Positions 17,415 to 27,207 of a DNA stretch of 64,000 bases are shown one piece after another; within the stretch, counting starts at the first letter, position 1, and each line of letters starts with the position of its first letter. The stretch comes from Rhodococcus sp. 4CII (GTDB lineage: Bacteria > Actinomycetota > Actinomycetes > Mycobacteriales > Mycobacteriaceae). The notes beneath the pieces were generated by a model. It was given only the letters and a program-made list of their open reading frames with translations, made no database searches and was not told the DNA's origin. The position numbers were made by a program, and so were the translations under genes. The stretch covers positions 5,498,001 to 5,562,000 of the forward strand of contig NZ_JACCFE010000002.1 of the NCBI RefSeq assembly GCF_014256275.1, written 5' to 3'.

Positions 17415-19544
17415 ATGCGACCCGTCACGTCCCGGTGTACCTCGTACTGCAGGCTGTGTGCGTCCTCGTGCGGGGTCCTGCTCGACGTCGAGGACGGGCG
17501 GATCGCACGGGTGCTCGGCGACGCCCACCACCCGATCTCCGGTGGGTACACCTGCCCGAAGGGGCGCCGCGGGGGCGACCTCGTCCACGGTCCGGACCGG
17601 CTCACCACGTCGATGCGGCGCACCGCCGCCGGTACCCATGAGCCGGTCCCGGTGGCGGCGGCCGTCACCGAAATCGCGGCCCGGTTGCGCGCCATCGTGG
17701 ACCGCCACGGACCGGACGCGGTCGCCCTGTTCATGGGAACGCAGCAGAACTTCGCCGCACTCACCCCGCCGATGGCCCGGGCCTGGTTCCGGGGCACCGG
17801 CTCGCACAAGCTGTTCTCCACGATGACCATCGACCAGTCCGCGAAATGGGTTGTCGCCGAACGGATGGGAACCTACCTGGGCGGCCGGCAGCGGTTCGAG
17901 GACGCCGATGTGTGGTTGCTGGCCGGCACCAACCCCGTCGTCTCCGGCAACGGCGGCGACGGGGACGGCGCGGTAGTGCAGAACCCGTCCGTCACCCTCC
18001 GGGCGGCACGGGAGCGGGGACTGCGGCTGATCGTCGTCGACCCGCGGCGCACCGAGACCGCGGCCCTGGCCGACGTGCATCTGGCGCCCCGGCCGGGGAC
18101 GGACGCGGTGCTGTTCGCCGGCCTCCTGCACGTCGTCCTCACCGAGCACCGCCACGACGCCGACTTCTGCCGCCGGTACACCGCCGATCTGGCCTCGCTC
18201 GTCGATGCCGTGTCCGACGTGACCCCCGCGGTCGTGCAGCGGATCTGCGGCGTCCCCGCCGACCGGGTCCGCGACGCCGCACGGGTGTTCGCGGGCGGGA
18301 GCAGGGGAATGGCGACGAGCGGAACGGGGCTGTGCATGGGCCCGCACTCGAACCTCGCCGAGCACCTCGTCGCCGCCCTCAACGTGGTGTGCGGCCGGTA
18401 TCTGCGCGAGGGGGAGCGGGCCGACGACCGCGCCGTCCTGACCTTGCACCAGGCCGCCCGGGCGGAGATCGCCCCGCCCACCCGGGCCTACGAGCGCGGA
18501 TTCCGCAGCCGGATCGGTGACGTGCGGGCCATCCGCGGCGAACTGCCGTCCGGCATCCTCGCCGACGAGATCCTCGAACCCGGCCCCGACCGGGTCCGGG
18601 CGCTGATCGTCTCCGGGGGAAACCCGGCGGCGGCTCTGCCCGACCGTGGGAAGGCGTTGCGCGCGTTGCGTTCCCTGGACCTTCTGGTGTGCGTCGATCC
18701 CCGGATGTCGGATACCGCACGACTCGCCGATTACGTGATCGCCCCGACGACGATGTACGAACGCGCCGACCACACCGCGATCATGGAGCCGTTCTTCCCG
18801 CGCCCGTTCGCGCAGTTCACTCCCGCTGTCGTGGCGCCGCCGCCCGGCGTCGTCGACGACTGGCGGTTCTTCCTCGACCTCGCCGCAGCCTCGAGGCAGC
18901 CGGTCAAGTTCGCCGGCCGCATCCTCGATCCGGGCGCACCGCTGACATCGGAGGAGTTGCTGGCGATGACGGCCGAGCGCGGACGCGTCCCGTTCGCCGA
19001 CCTGGTCGCCGCCCGGCACGGGCATCTCGCCGGGGACAGTGGCGCCGTCGTGGGCCCGGCGACCGAGGAGGGGGCCGGGCACCGGCTGGCGTTGATGCCG
19101 GACGATGTGCGCGCCGAACTGCGCGCGGCGCTGACCGACACGGCTGTCACCGAACAGTTTCCGCTGCTGCTCACGGTGCGCCGGATTCGCGAGGCCGTGA
19201 ACTCCACCGGCACCCGGGTTCCGGGGCTCGTCCCGGGAGGCACCAACCCGGCGGGACTGCACCCGGACGACCTCGCCGGTCTCGGGATCGCCGACGGACA
19301 GGTGGTGACACTGCGTTCGGTGTCCGGGCGGCTGCGGGCGACCGTGCGGGCGGACGCCACCCTCGCCCGGGGCACCGTCTCGATGACGCACTGCTTCGGC
19401 AGCGTCGACCCGCGGGGGGACGTCGGAGTGAACGTGAACGCGCTCACCGGAACGGGCGACGGGGTGCAGACGATCAACGCGATGCCGACCATGACCGCCG
19501 TTCCCGTCACGGTCGAGCGAGCGGCCCCCGAGGAGGACGTGTGA
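17415..19544 (+). CDS. Molybdopterin oxidoreductase (DMSO reductase family), copy 1
   Basis: 709 aa. Cys12, Cys15, Cys19 and Cys47 (C-x2-C-x3-C...CPKG) should bind an N-terminal [4Fe-4S] cluster, with the Lys of CPKG in the usual electron-transfer position. The central domains bind bis-MGD (WLLAGTNPVVSGN, IVVDPRRTETAALADVHLAPRPGTD) and the C-terminal domain has the molybdopterin-binding beta-barrel (NPAGLHPDDLAGLGI). At the place of the usual Ser/Cys/Sec metal ligand the sequence reads TIDQSAK; Asp140 is my candidate ligand. No Tat signal, so cytoplasmic. It pairs with two paralogs and a ferredoxin reductase in one operon. Reaction unknown. Confidence 0.85.
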   Translation: MRPVTSRCTSYCRLCASSCGVLLDVEDGRIARVLGDAHHPISGGYTCPKGRRGGDLVHGPDRLTTSMRRTAAGTHEPVPVAAAVTEIAARLRAIVDRHGPDAVALFMGTQQNFAALTPPMARAWFRGTGSHKLFSTMTIDQSAKWVVAERMGTYLGGRQRFEDADVWLLAGTNPVVSGNGGDGDGAVVQNPSVTLRAARERGLRLIVVDPRRTETAALADVHLAPRPGTDAVLFAGLLHVVLTEHRHDADFCRRYTADLASLVDAVSDVTPAVVQRICGVPADRVRDAARVFAGGSRGMATSGTGLCMGPHSNLAEHLVAALNVVCGRYLREGERADDRAVLTLHQAARAEIAPPTRAYERGFRSRIGDVRAIRGELPSGILADEILEPGPDRVRALIVSGGNPAAALPDRGKALRALRSLDLLVCVDPRMSDTARLADYVIAPTTMYERADHTAIMEPFFPRPFAQFTPAVVAPPPGVVDDWRFFLDLAAASRQPVKFAGRILDPGAPLTSEELLAMTAERGRVPFADLVAARHGHLAGDSGAVVGPATEEGAGHRLALMPDDVRAELRAALTDTAVTEQFPLLLTVRRIREAVNSTGTRVPGLVPGGTNPAGLHPDDLAGLGIADGQVVTLRSVSGRLRATVRADATLARGTVSMTHCFGSVDPRGDVGVNVNALTGTGDGVQTINAMPTMTAVPVTVERAAPEEDV

Positions 19545-21781
19545 AGACCGGCACCGAACCGATTTCCGGCCACCGCATCTGCCCGCTGTGTGAGTCGACG
19601 TGCGGGCTGCTCGTCGAACTCGACGGTCGCCACATCGTGCGGGTCGCGCCCAACCCCGACGACGTGCTGAGCGCCGGGCACAGTTGCGCGAAGGGACTCG
19701 GCCTCGGGCGGATCGAGGGCGACCCGGACCGGATCCGGACCCCGCTCCTGCGCACCGCGGACGGAGGATTCCGGGAGGCCGGCTGGGACGAGGCATTCGC
19801 CGAGATCGAGTGCAGACTACCGGAATTCGTCGCCGGTGATCCGGGAAGTTGCGCGATTTACCACGGGAATCCGGCCGCCCACCACCTGGACGCCACCTTC
19901 TATCTGGGCGAGCTGATCGGCGCGCTCGGCACCCGGAACATCTACTCGCCCGCCAGCGTCGACACCTGGCCGAAGAACCTCGCCCACATGCTGCTGTACG
20001 GCACCGGGCTGGGGATGAGCCTGCCCGACCTCGACCGCACCGACTACCTGCTGATCCTCGGTTCGAATCCGATGGTCTCCAACGGCAGCACCGTCACCGC
20101 GCCCGGCATGCACCACCGATTGCAGGCGCTGCGCGACCGGGGCGGCACCCTCGTCGTGGTGGACCCGGTGCGCACCCGGACCGCCGAGGTCGCGGACGTG
20201 CACGTGGCGATCCGCCCCGGCACCGACGCCCTGTTCCTGCTCGGGGTGCTGTCCGTCGTCGCGACCGAGGGTCTCGCCCGGCCCGACCGGGTGCCCACAG
20301 TCGTGGACGGCCTGGACGACGCACTGGCGATGGCGGCCGAGTACACCCCCGGCGCCGTCGCCGACGTGTGCGGCATCGACGTCGACATGATCCGCGACGT
20401 GGCCCGCGGTTTCGCGGGAGCATCGGCGGCGGTGGCGCATTCGCGTATCGGGACGTGCATGCAGGAGTTCGGCACCCTCGCGAACTGGCTCGTCGAGGTC
20501 CTCACGATCGTCACGGGAAATCTCGACCGGCCCGGTGGCGCGATGTTCGCGCTGCCGCCGAGCGGAGGCCAGAACACGTGGCCGGTGACCAGGCCGCCGA
20601 AGCTGATGTTCGACCGGTGGCGCTCGCGGGTGCGCGGCCTGCCGGAGGCGATGGGGGAGTTGCCCGCGGTGTGCTTCGCCGAGGAGATCCTCACCCCTGG
20701 GCCGGGCCGCACCCGGGCGCTGATCACCCTCGCCGGCAACCCCGCCCGCTCGCTACCCAACAGCGGCGCGATCGAGGACGCGCTCGGAGCGCTGGAGTTC
20801 ATGGTGTCGGTGGACTGCTATCTCAACGAGACCACCCGGCACGCGGACGTGATCCTGCCCCCGCCCCCGGTGATCACCCGTGGCCATCACGACGTGACCC
20901 TGAACCACTTCCAGATTCGGAACGTCGCCCGCTACACCCCGCCGCTGCTGGACCTCGCGGACGGCGAGTTGGCGGAATGGCAGATCCTGTTGCGGCTGGC
21001 CGCGATCGCCAGGGGAACGCCGGACCGTTCGGTCACCGAAATGGACGAGGAGGTGGCCGCCGTCGCCGCTCGGCGCGCCGCGACACTCGTCGGCTGCGAG
21101 CCGGAACGGGCGCTGCGCAGCACGGCCGGTCGCAACGGGCCCCAGCGGCTGCTGGACCTGCGGTTGCGCAGCGGACCCTACGGCGACCGTTTCGGCCTCG
21201 ATCCGGATGGCCTGACTCTCGCGCTGCTGGAGGACAACCCGGACGGCATCGACTACGGGCCGCTGCAACCGCGCATCCCCGAGGTGCTGCGCACACCGAA
21301 CGGCCGGGTCGACCTGATGCCGGAGATGATCACCGCGGACCTGCCGCGACTGCGGGCGACCATGACGAGGGCGGCACCGGATCTGCTGCTGATCAACCGG
21401 CGGCAGCGCCGGGGAATGAATTCGTGGCTGCACAACGCGCTTCCGCAGCCGGACGGCGGCCAGTGCGCGCTGCTGATCGGTCCGCACGACGCGGCCGAGC
21501 GCGGCCTCGTCGGCGGCGATCGGGTGGCGGTGACGTCGAAGGTCACCACCGTGACCGCCGAGTTGCGGATCGACGACACGCTGCGTCCCGGTGTGGTGAG
21601 CATGCCGCACGGGTGGGGCCACGACGGGCCGGGACTGCGGACGTCCCGGTCGGCATCGGTCCCCGGCAGCAACTACAACGCCCTGGTGGACGACACCACC
21701 GACCTCGAGGCGCTGACGGCGTCCCCGATCTTCAACGGCGTCCCGGTCACCGTGACGCGCACGAGCGAGGAGCATCCCTGA
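19541..21781 (+). CDS. Molybdopterin oxidoreductase (DMSO reductase family), copy 2
   Basis: 746 aa from the GTG at 19541, which overlaps the copy 1 stop (GTGA) behind an AGGAGG ribosome binding site. Cys14, Cys17, Cys21 and Cys49 form the [4Fe-4S] motif. MGD-binding features are LILGSNPMVSNGS, VVVDPVRTRTAEVADVHVAIRPGTD and a C-terminal NSWLHNALP segment. The ligand-position segment is SVDTWPKN (Asp141). No Tat signal. Paralogous to its two neighbours but clearly diverged, so the three likely form different subunits or act on different substrates. Confidence 0.85.
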   Translation: MKTGTEPISGHRICPLCESTCGLLVELDGRHIVRVAPNPDDVLSAGHSCAKGLGLGRIEGDPDRIRTPLLRTADGGFREAGWDEAFAEIECRLPEFVAGDPGSCAIYHGNPAAHHLDATFYLGELIGALGTRNIYSPASVDTWPKNLAHMLLYGTGLGMSLPDLDRTDYLLILGSNPMVSNGSTVTAPGMHHRLQALRDRGGTLVVVDPVRTRTAEVADVHVAIRPGTDALFLLGVLSVVATEGLARPDRVPTVVDGLDDALAMAAEYTPGAVADVCGIDVDMIRDVARGFAGASAAVAHSRIGTCMQEFGTLANWLVEVLTIVTGNLDRPGGAMFALPPSGGQNTWPVTRPPKLMFDRWRSRVRGLPEAMGELPAVCFAEEILTPGPGRTRALITLAGNPARSLPNSGAIEDALGALEFMVSVDCYLNETTRHADVILPPPPVITRGHHDVTLNHFQIRNVARYTPPLLDLADGELAEWQILLRLAAIARGTPDRSVTEMDEEVAAVAARRAATLVGCEPERALRSTAGRNGPQRLLDLRLRSGPYGDRFGLDPDGLTLALLEDNPDGIDYGPLQPRIPEVLRTPNGRVDLMPEMITADLPRLRATMTRAAPDLLLINRRQRRGMNSWLHNALPQPDGGQCALLIGPHDAAERGLVGGDRVAVTSKVTTVTAELRIDDTLRPGVVSMPHGWGHDGPGLRTSRSASVPGSNYNALVDDTTDLEALTASPIFNGVPVTVTRTSEEHP

Positions 21782-23403
21782 TGGCGTACGTGGTCACCCA
21801 GAACTGTTGCAACGACGCGACCTGCGTTGCGGTCTGCCCCGTCGACTGCATCCACCCGACTCCCGCGGAGCGGGAGTACATGCGAACCGAGATGCTGTAC
21901 ATCGATCCGGCCGCCTGCATCGACTGCGGCGCCTGTTCCGACGTCTGCCCCGTCGACGCGATCGTCCCCGGTGACGAAATCGCACCCGACATCGACCGGT
22001 ACCGCGACATCAACGCCGAGTACTTCCGGCACAATCCGCGCACGGCCGCGCCGGGCGCGCACGTGCAGCCGCTTCCGCTCGCCCTCGCGACCGCCGCCGT
22101 CGACGACCCACCGGCGTTGCGGGTGGCGATCGTCGGATCGGGGCCGTCGGCGTTCTACGCCGCCGAGGAACTGCTGGCGCGCCGCGACATCGCGGCCGAG
22201 GTCACGATGTTCGAAAGACTCCCGGTCGCAGGCGGACTCGTGCGGTTCGGCGTTGCGCCGGACCACTGGCACACCAAGACGGTGGACCGGGTGTTCGACC
22301 GCACCGCACGGCGGGACGGTTTCACGTTCCATCTCGGCGTCGAGGTCGGGCGGGACGTGACGCTCGACGAGGTGCTGGCGCACCATCACGCGGTGATCCA
22401 CGCATCCGGAGCGTCCGGGGACCGCCGTCTCGGCATCCCCGGTGAGGACCTGCCGGGCAGCCACGCCGCCCGGGAATTCGTGGCCTGGTACAACGGCCAC
22501 CCCGAGCACGCCGACCGCAGCTTCGACCTGACCGCGCCGCGTGCGGTCGTGGTCGGCAACGGCAACGTGGCGCTCGACGTAGCGCGCATTCTGGTCAGCG
22601 ACGTCGAGACCCTGCGCCGCACCGACATCGCCGATCACGCCCTCGTCGCCCTGGCAGGCAGCCGGGTCGAGGAAGTGGTGGTGCTCGGCAGGCGCGGCCC
22701 CGAACACGCGGCCTGCACCACACCGGAACTGCTCGCGCTCGGTTCGCTGCCGGGGATCGACGTCCTCGTCGAGGGCCCCGTGGCGGCGGGACCGGACGCC
22801 CCGGCGAAGCTGAAGATCCTGGCCGAGTACTCCCGGCGGGAGCCGACGCCGGGGAACAAGCGCATCGTGTTCCGATTCGGCTGTTCCCCAAAGGAAGTGG
22901 TCGGCGGCGACCACGTGTCGGCGCTGGCGGTGTCGAACGACGGAGCCGTCGACCGGATCGCGTGCGGGATGGTTCTACGGGCGGTCGGATACCGCGGACT
23001 GCCCATCGCCGGTCTGCCGTTCGACGAGACCGCCGGAACCGTCGCCAACGTCGCGGGCCGCGTCGTCGAGGCGGCCACCGGGCAGACCGTCGCCGGGCAC
23101 TACGTGGCCGGCTGGATCAAGCGCGGTGCGACCGGTGTGATCGGCACCAACCGCTACTGCGCCGCGGAGACCGTCGAGGCCCTCCTCGACGATCACCGCG
23201 CGGGCCTGCTCACCGCGCCGACCGGCGCCGCGACGGACCTGACGGCGCTGGTGCGAGAACGCCGGCCCGACGCGCTGGGCGGCGCGGACTGGCGCGCGAT
23301 CGACCGCTTCGAGCGTGAGCAGGGGCGGGAGGCGGGCCGGCCCCGCATCAAGATCGTCGATGCCGGCGAGGCGGCCGTCGTCGCGGGTGCGGCCACCAGA
23401 TGA
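21781..23403 (+). CDS. Ferredoxin/ferredoxin-NADP reductase fusion (FprB-like)
   Basis: 540 aa. The N-terminal ferredoxin domain (about 1-75) has two Cys clusters (CCNDATCVAVCPVDC and CIDCGACSDVCPVDAI). The rest is an adrenodoxin-reductase-type flavoprotein with FAD motif IVGSGPSAFYAAEELL and NADP motif VVGNGNVALDVARIL, and the conserved GWIKRGATGVIGTN. This matches FprB of mycobacteria. Its start ATG shares one base with the preceding TGA, and its end overlaps copy 3. Placed among three molybdoenzymes, it probably exchanges electrons between NADP(H) and their Fe-S clusters. Confidence 0.92.
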   Translation: MAYVVTQNCCNDATCVAVCPVDCIHPTPAEREYMRTEMLYIDPAACIDCGACSDVCPVDAIVPGDEIAPDIDRYRDINAEYFRHNPRTAAPGAHVQPLPLALATAAVDDPPALRVAIVGSGPSAFYAAEELLARRDIAAEVTMFERLPVAGGLVRFGVAPDHWHTKTVDRVFDRTARRDGFTFHLGVEVGRDVTLDEVLAHHHAVIHASGASGDRRLGIPGEDLPGSHAAREFVAWYNGHPEHADRSFDLTAPRAVVVGNGNVALDVARILVSDVETLRRTDIADHALVALAGSRVEEVVVLGRRGPEHAACTTPELLALGSLPGIDVLVEGPVAAGPDAPAKLKILAEYSRREPTPGNKRIVFRFGCSPKEVVGGDHVSALAVSNDGAVDRIACGMVLRAVGYRGLPIAGLPFDETAGTVANVAGRVVEAATGQTVAGHYVAGWIKRGATGVIGTNRYCAAETVEALLDDHRAGLLTAPTGAATDLTALVRERRPDALGGADWRAIDRFEREQGREAGRPRIKIVDAGEAAVVAGAATR

Positions 23404-25574
23404 ACCCGCCGGAGACGACCCGCGTGCACACGTTCTGCCGGATCTGCGAGCCGGGCTGCGGTCTGCTCGCGGAAGTCCGTGACGACGAGGTCGTCCGGTT
23501 GCAGCCCGACAAGGAGCACCCCGTGCACAAGGGGTTCTCCTGCCACAAGGGCGTGCACTACCTCCAGGTGCACCGCGATCCGGACCGGCTCGACCGGCCG
23601 CTGAAGAGGACGAACCCGCGGAGCGAGACCCGTGGCGTCTTCGAGCCGGTCGACTGGGATGCCGCGGCGCGCGAGATCGCCATCCGGCTCCGGGAGGTGC
23701 GGCGCGCGCACGGCCGCAACGCCCTCGCCGTCTACCAGGGCAACCCGTCGGCGTTCAACGGCGCCTACTACGCCAACGCCGCCACGATCGCGCGCGGCTT
23801 CGACACCCGGATGCGCTTCAGCGCCGGAACCCAGGACACATCCGCGAAATACGCCGCCAGCGAGGCGATCTACGGCGCGTCGATGGCCCATCCGATTCCC
23901 GACCTGCTGCACACGGACTACTTTCTGTGCCTCGGCAGCAATCCGCAGGTCTCGCACATGACGCTGATCCACATCTCGGATCCGATGGCCAAGATCCGCG
24001 CCGTGCGCCGGCGCGGCGGGACCGTGCTGTTCGTCAATCCGCGCCGCATCGAGTCGTCGTCGCCGGAGACCGGTGACGTCCTGCAGATCAAGCCGGACAC
24101 CGACTTCTACTTCCTCGCCGGGATTCTGCACGAGATCGTCTTCCGGATCGGTTACGACCGGGCCGAGGTGGAGCGGCACGCGCGACACGTCGACGAGTTG
24201 CTCGACTTCGTCGGGCGGTATCCCGTCGACCGGATCGCGGCGGTCACCGGAATCCAGGCCGACGCGATCCGCCGGGTCGCGGACGACTTCTGTGCGGCGT
24301 CGAGTGCGAGCATCTACATGGCCACCGGCGTGAACCAGGGCCGTCAGGGCGCACTGGCGTACTGGATGCTCACGATGGTGAGCCTGTTCTCCGGCAACCT
24401 CGGCAGGCGCGGCGGAAACGTCTACTCCCGCGGCGTCGCCGACGTGGTGCAGAACTCGAAACGCAAGCGGGAAGACCCGTTCTTCGAGGGACCCTTCGGG
24501 GAAATGCGCACCGTGAGCGGTGATCTGCCCGCGGCACTGCTCCCGGATTTCATCGAGAACCCCGACGACCCGATTCGCGCGCTGATCGTGGTGTCGGGCA
24601 ATCCGCTGCTGTCGGTCGGCGGCGACGACCGGCTGCGCCGCGCATTCGAGGAACTCGACCTGATCGTCACCGTCGATCTGTATCGAACGGTCACCGGTGA
24701 GATGGCGGACTACATTCTGCCGGCGACGGATTGGCTGGAGCGGGAGGACGTCAACTTCCTGAACACGATGGGCGTCGCGATGGAGCCCTACGTGCAGTAC
24801 ACACCGGCGGTTGTCCCGGCGAAGGGGGAGCGCCGCGACGACTGGTGGATCCTGTCCCGCATCCAGCAGGAGATGGGTGTCTCGACCCTGCTCGACGAGC
24901 CGGATCCCGATCCGTTCGCCGCGGTCGATGCGACGATGCGGGAGTCGGGTCTGAGCGTCGAGGCGTTGAAGGCGATGCCCTGCCAGACCGCGGTGCTGCC
25001 GGAAGCCGAACCGTCGCACGTATTCAGTATCGCGGTCCAGCACGACGACGGCCTGATCGACTGCTGCCCGGAACTCTTTCGGCGTTCGTACCGGACGGCC
25101 GAGCGCATCTTCGAGGAACTGGCCGCGGAGCCCGCCGACCAGCTCAAGTTGATCACCCGTCGCACCAACTTCATGGTCAACAGCTGGCTGCACAACCTTC
25201 CGGTATTCAAACAGGGTGTCCACCAGAGCAATCCGCTGTGGATGAACCCGGAGGACGCGCGGTGCCGCGGTCTCGTCGAGGGCGACGACGTCACCGTGCG
25301 CAACCGACACGGGGAGGTCGACGCGGTGCTGGTGTGCGACGACACCCTCCGTCCCGGAGTGGTGGCGATGACCCACGGCTGGGGGCAGGGCACTGCCCGG
25401 GGGCTGGCCGTCGCGCGCCGCAATCCGGGTGTGAACGTCAACCGGCTCGCGCCCACCGGCCGAGAGGGTTACGACCCGCTCAGCAACCAGTCGCATCTCA
25501 CCGGCATCAACGTCGAGGTGCGCCCACGGGTGGGGTTCGACCGAAACCTTGCCGGATTTAACAACAACCTTTAG
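23400..25574 (+). CDS. Molybdopterin oxidoreductase (DMSO reductase family), copy 3
   Basis: 724 aa, ATG overlapping the FprB-like stop. [4Fe-4S] Cys13, Cys16, Cys20 and Cys48 (CHKG). MGD-binding segments CLGSNPQVSHMT and LFVNPRRIESSSPETGDVLQIKPDTD; C-terminal NSWLHNLP and MTHGWGQGTARG motifs like those of copy 2. Ligand-position segment is TQDTSAK (Asp146). No Tat signal. Last gene of the transporter-molybdoenzyme operon; its stop codon lies within the next operator-like site. Confidence 0.85.
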   Translation: MNPPETTRVHTFCRICEPGCGLLAEVRDDEVVRLQPDKEHPVHKGFSCHKGVHYLQVHRDPDRLDRPLKRTNPRSETRGVFEPVDWDAAAREIAIRLREVRRAHGRNALAVYQGNPSAFNGAYYANAATIARGFDTRMRFSAGTQDTSAKYAASEAIYGASMAHPIPDLLHTDYFLCLGSNPQVSHMTLIHISDPMAKIRAVRRRGGTVLFVNPRRIESSSPETGDVLQIKPDTDFYFLAGILHEIVFRIGYDRAEVERHARHVDELLDFVGRYPVDRIAAVTGIQADAIRRVADDFCAASSASIYMATGVNQGRQGALAYWMLTMVSLFSGNLGRRGGNVYSRGVADVVQNSKRKREDPFFEGPFGEMRTVSGDLPAALLPDFIENPDDPIRALIVVSGNPLLSVGGDDRLRRAFEELDLIVTVDLYRTVTGEMADYILPATDWLEREDVNFLNTMGVAMEPYVQYTPAVVPAKGERRDDWWILSRIQQEMGVSTLLDEPDPDPFAAVDATMRESGLSVEALKAMPCQTAVLPEAEPSHVFSIAVQHDDGLIDCCPELFRRSYRTAERIFEELAAEPADQLKLITRRTNFMVNSWLHNLPVFKQGVHQSNPLWMNPEDARCRGLVEGDDVTVRNRHGEVDAVLVCDDTLRPGVVAMTHGWGQGTARGLAVARRNPGVNVNRLAPTGREGYDPLSNQSHLTGINVEVRPRVGFDRNLAGFNNNL

Positions 25575-25577
25575 ATT
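25559..25577. promoter_or_regulatory. tetO-like operator site B (degenerate)
   Basis: TAA-CAA-CAACCTT-TAG-ATT. The right half TAGATT is perfect; the left half is weak. It overlaps the stop of the third molybdoenzyme and lies about 110 bp before the next ligase. Confidence 0.4.
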
Positions 25578-25683
25578 TAGCGCTGTGATCGGCGCCACGG
25601 AGCATCCGTATGCACGAGGCCGTGTCACGGAGAACTTCGGGTTCGATCCCGCCGGTCGCGGCCGGGCACACAGGAGGCATTCC

Positions 25684-27207
25684 ATGAGCGGAACCGTTAT
25701 CGACGCACTCACGTACTGGGTGCGGACCGTCCCCGACCAGCCGGCGATCGACTTCGCCGGCGACGTGGTGACCTACCGCGATCTCGACACCTGGGCCGAC
25801 GCCGTCGCCCACGACCTCGCGGCGCGCGGCGTCACAGAAGGCGACCGGGTGAGTTTCGTCGGAGCCAACTCGCTCGAATGGTGCGTGGCCGCACTGGGCG
25901 CGATGAAGGTGGGCGCGATCGCGGCGCCGTTCAACCAGCGGATGCTCGCCGGCGAGCTGACCACCCTCGTCGAGGATTGCGAGCCGTCCGTCGTGTACTG
26001 CGACGGGGCGCTGCGGTCGCGCCTCGACGACGTGCACGCGGCGCGCGGCACCTTCGACATCGTGGAGTTCGAGCGGGACGTGCGTCCCCTGCGTGGTGGC
26101 ACGCATCCGCCGTTCCGCACACCGGTGACGGAGCAGTCCGCGCCCACCGCGATCGTGTTCACCAGCGGCACCACCGGCAAGCCGAAAGGTGTCGTGTTCA
26201 CCCACGCCACGATCGCCGGAGAGATGCATGAATGGGCCCTGATGGAGCCGATCGAGCAGAACCGCTTCCGGCCACTGCTCGTGCTGCCGCTGTTCACCGC
26301 CGCAGGCATCATCTGGGGAATCTCCCGGACCGTGCTGCACGGCGGCACCTTGCTGCTGCAACCCGGGTTCGACCCCGAGGCCGCGCTGCGGGTGATGATC
26401 GACAGCCGAGCCACCACCCTGACCGGCCCGCCGATCCTGTTCGAGCAGATCTCCCGCGTCCCCGGTTTCGCGGACGCGGACCTGAGCCACCTGACCACGG
26501 CCCACGTCGGTGGTGCCCGGGTGCCGTCGGCGCTGGTCGGCACGTGGCTGGCCCGGGGCGTCCAGCTGCGGCAGATCTACGGACAGACCGAGATCGGCGG
26601 CTCGGCCACCGCGATGCCGCGGGACGAGGCCGCCGAGCACCCCGACAAGTGCGGGTGGGGTGGCATCTTCACCAAGATCCGGGTCGTCGACGCCGACGGA
26701 AAGGACTGCGCCCCGGACCAGGTGGGGCAAATCCTGCTGCGGGGCCCGGGCATGATGCCGGGATACTGGCGCAACGAGGAAGCCACCCGATCCACGCTGA
26801 TCGACGGCTGGCTGCACACCGGCGATCTCGGAAAGCTCGACGACAACGGCTATCTCACGTTCGTGGACCGGCTCAAGGACATGATCATCTCCGGTGGCCT
26901 CAACATCTCACCCGCGGAGATCGAGCAGGTGATCAACCGGCTGCCCGGGGTGGAGGAGGTTGCGGTGATCAGCGTGCCCGACGAGAAGTTCGGCGAGACT
27001 CCGGCCGCGATCGTGAAGAAGGTCGCGGGGGTCACCGAGGCGGACGTCGTCGAGTACTGCAACCAGAACCTCGCCGACTACAAGGTGCCGCGGTACGTGG
27101 TGTTCGTCGACGGCGGCTTGCCCCGGATGGCCAGCGGCAAGATCTCCAAACGGGACCTGCGGGAAACGTACTCCGATGTGCCGCAGACCTATCCGAAGGT
27201 CCGGTGA
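25684..27207 (+). CDS. Acyl-CoA ligase (class I adenylate-forming)
   Basis: 507 aa from the ATG at 25684, preceded by ACAGGAGGCATTCC. ANL motifs: VFTSGTTGKPKGVVFTHA, YGQTEIGG, WLHTGDLG, DRLKDMIISGGLNISPAEIE and catalytic Lys in MASGKISKRDLRE. It differs clearly from the ligase at 14409 but resembles the one at 49929 (both end in a ...F/YPKVR or FSKVR tail), suggesting an internal duplication. GTGA overlap with the SDR downstream. Confidence 0.9.
   Translation: MSGTVIDALTYWVRTVPDQPAIDFAGDVVTYRDLDTWADAVAHDLAARGVTEGDRVSFVGANSLEWCVAALGAMKVGAIAAPFNQRMLAGELTTLVEDCEPSVVYCDGALRSRLDDVHAARGTFDIVEFERDVRPLRGGTHPPFRTPVTEQSAPTAIVFTSGTTGKPKGVVFTHATIAGEMHEWALMEPIEQNRFRPLLVLPLFTAAGIIWGISRTVLHGGTLLLQPGFDPEAALRVMIDSRATTLTGPPILFEQISRVPGFADADLSHLTTAHVGGARVPSALVGTWLARGVQLRQIYGQTEIGGSATAMPRDEAAEHPDKCGWGGIFTKIRVVDADGKDCAPDQVGQILLRGPGMMPGYWRNEEATRSTLIDGWLHTGDLGKLDDNGYLTFVDRLKDMIISGGLNISPAEIEQVINRLPGVEEVAVISVPDEKFGETPAAIVKKVAGVTEADVVEYCNQNLADYKVPRYVVFVDGGLPRMASGKISKRDLRETYSDVPQTYPKVR

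Noticed and set aside
17319..25712. Very long minus-strand open frames (over 800 codons) opposite the molybdoenzyme and reductase genes
   Set aside because: They are antisense shadows caused by GC-rich codon use: Arg/Gly/His-rich translations, no family motifs, and they lie over well-supported genes with clear motifs.
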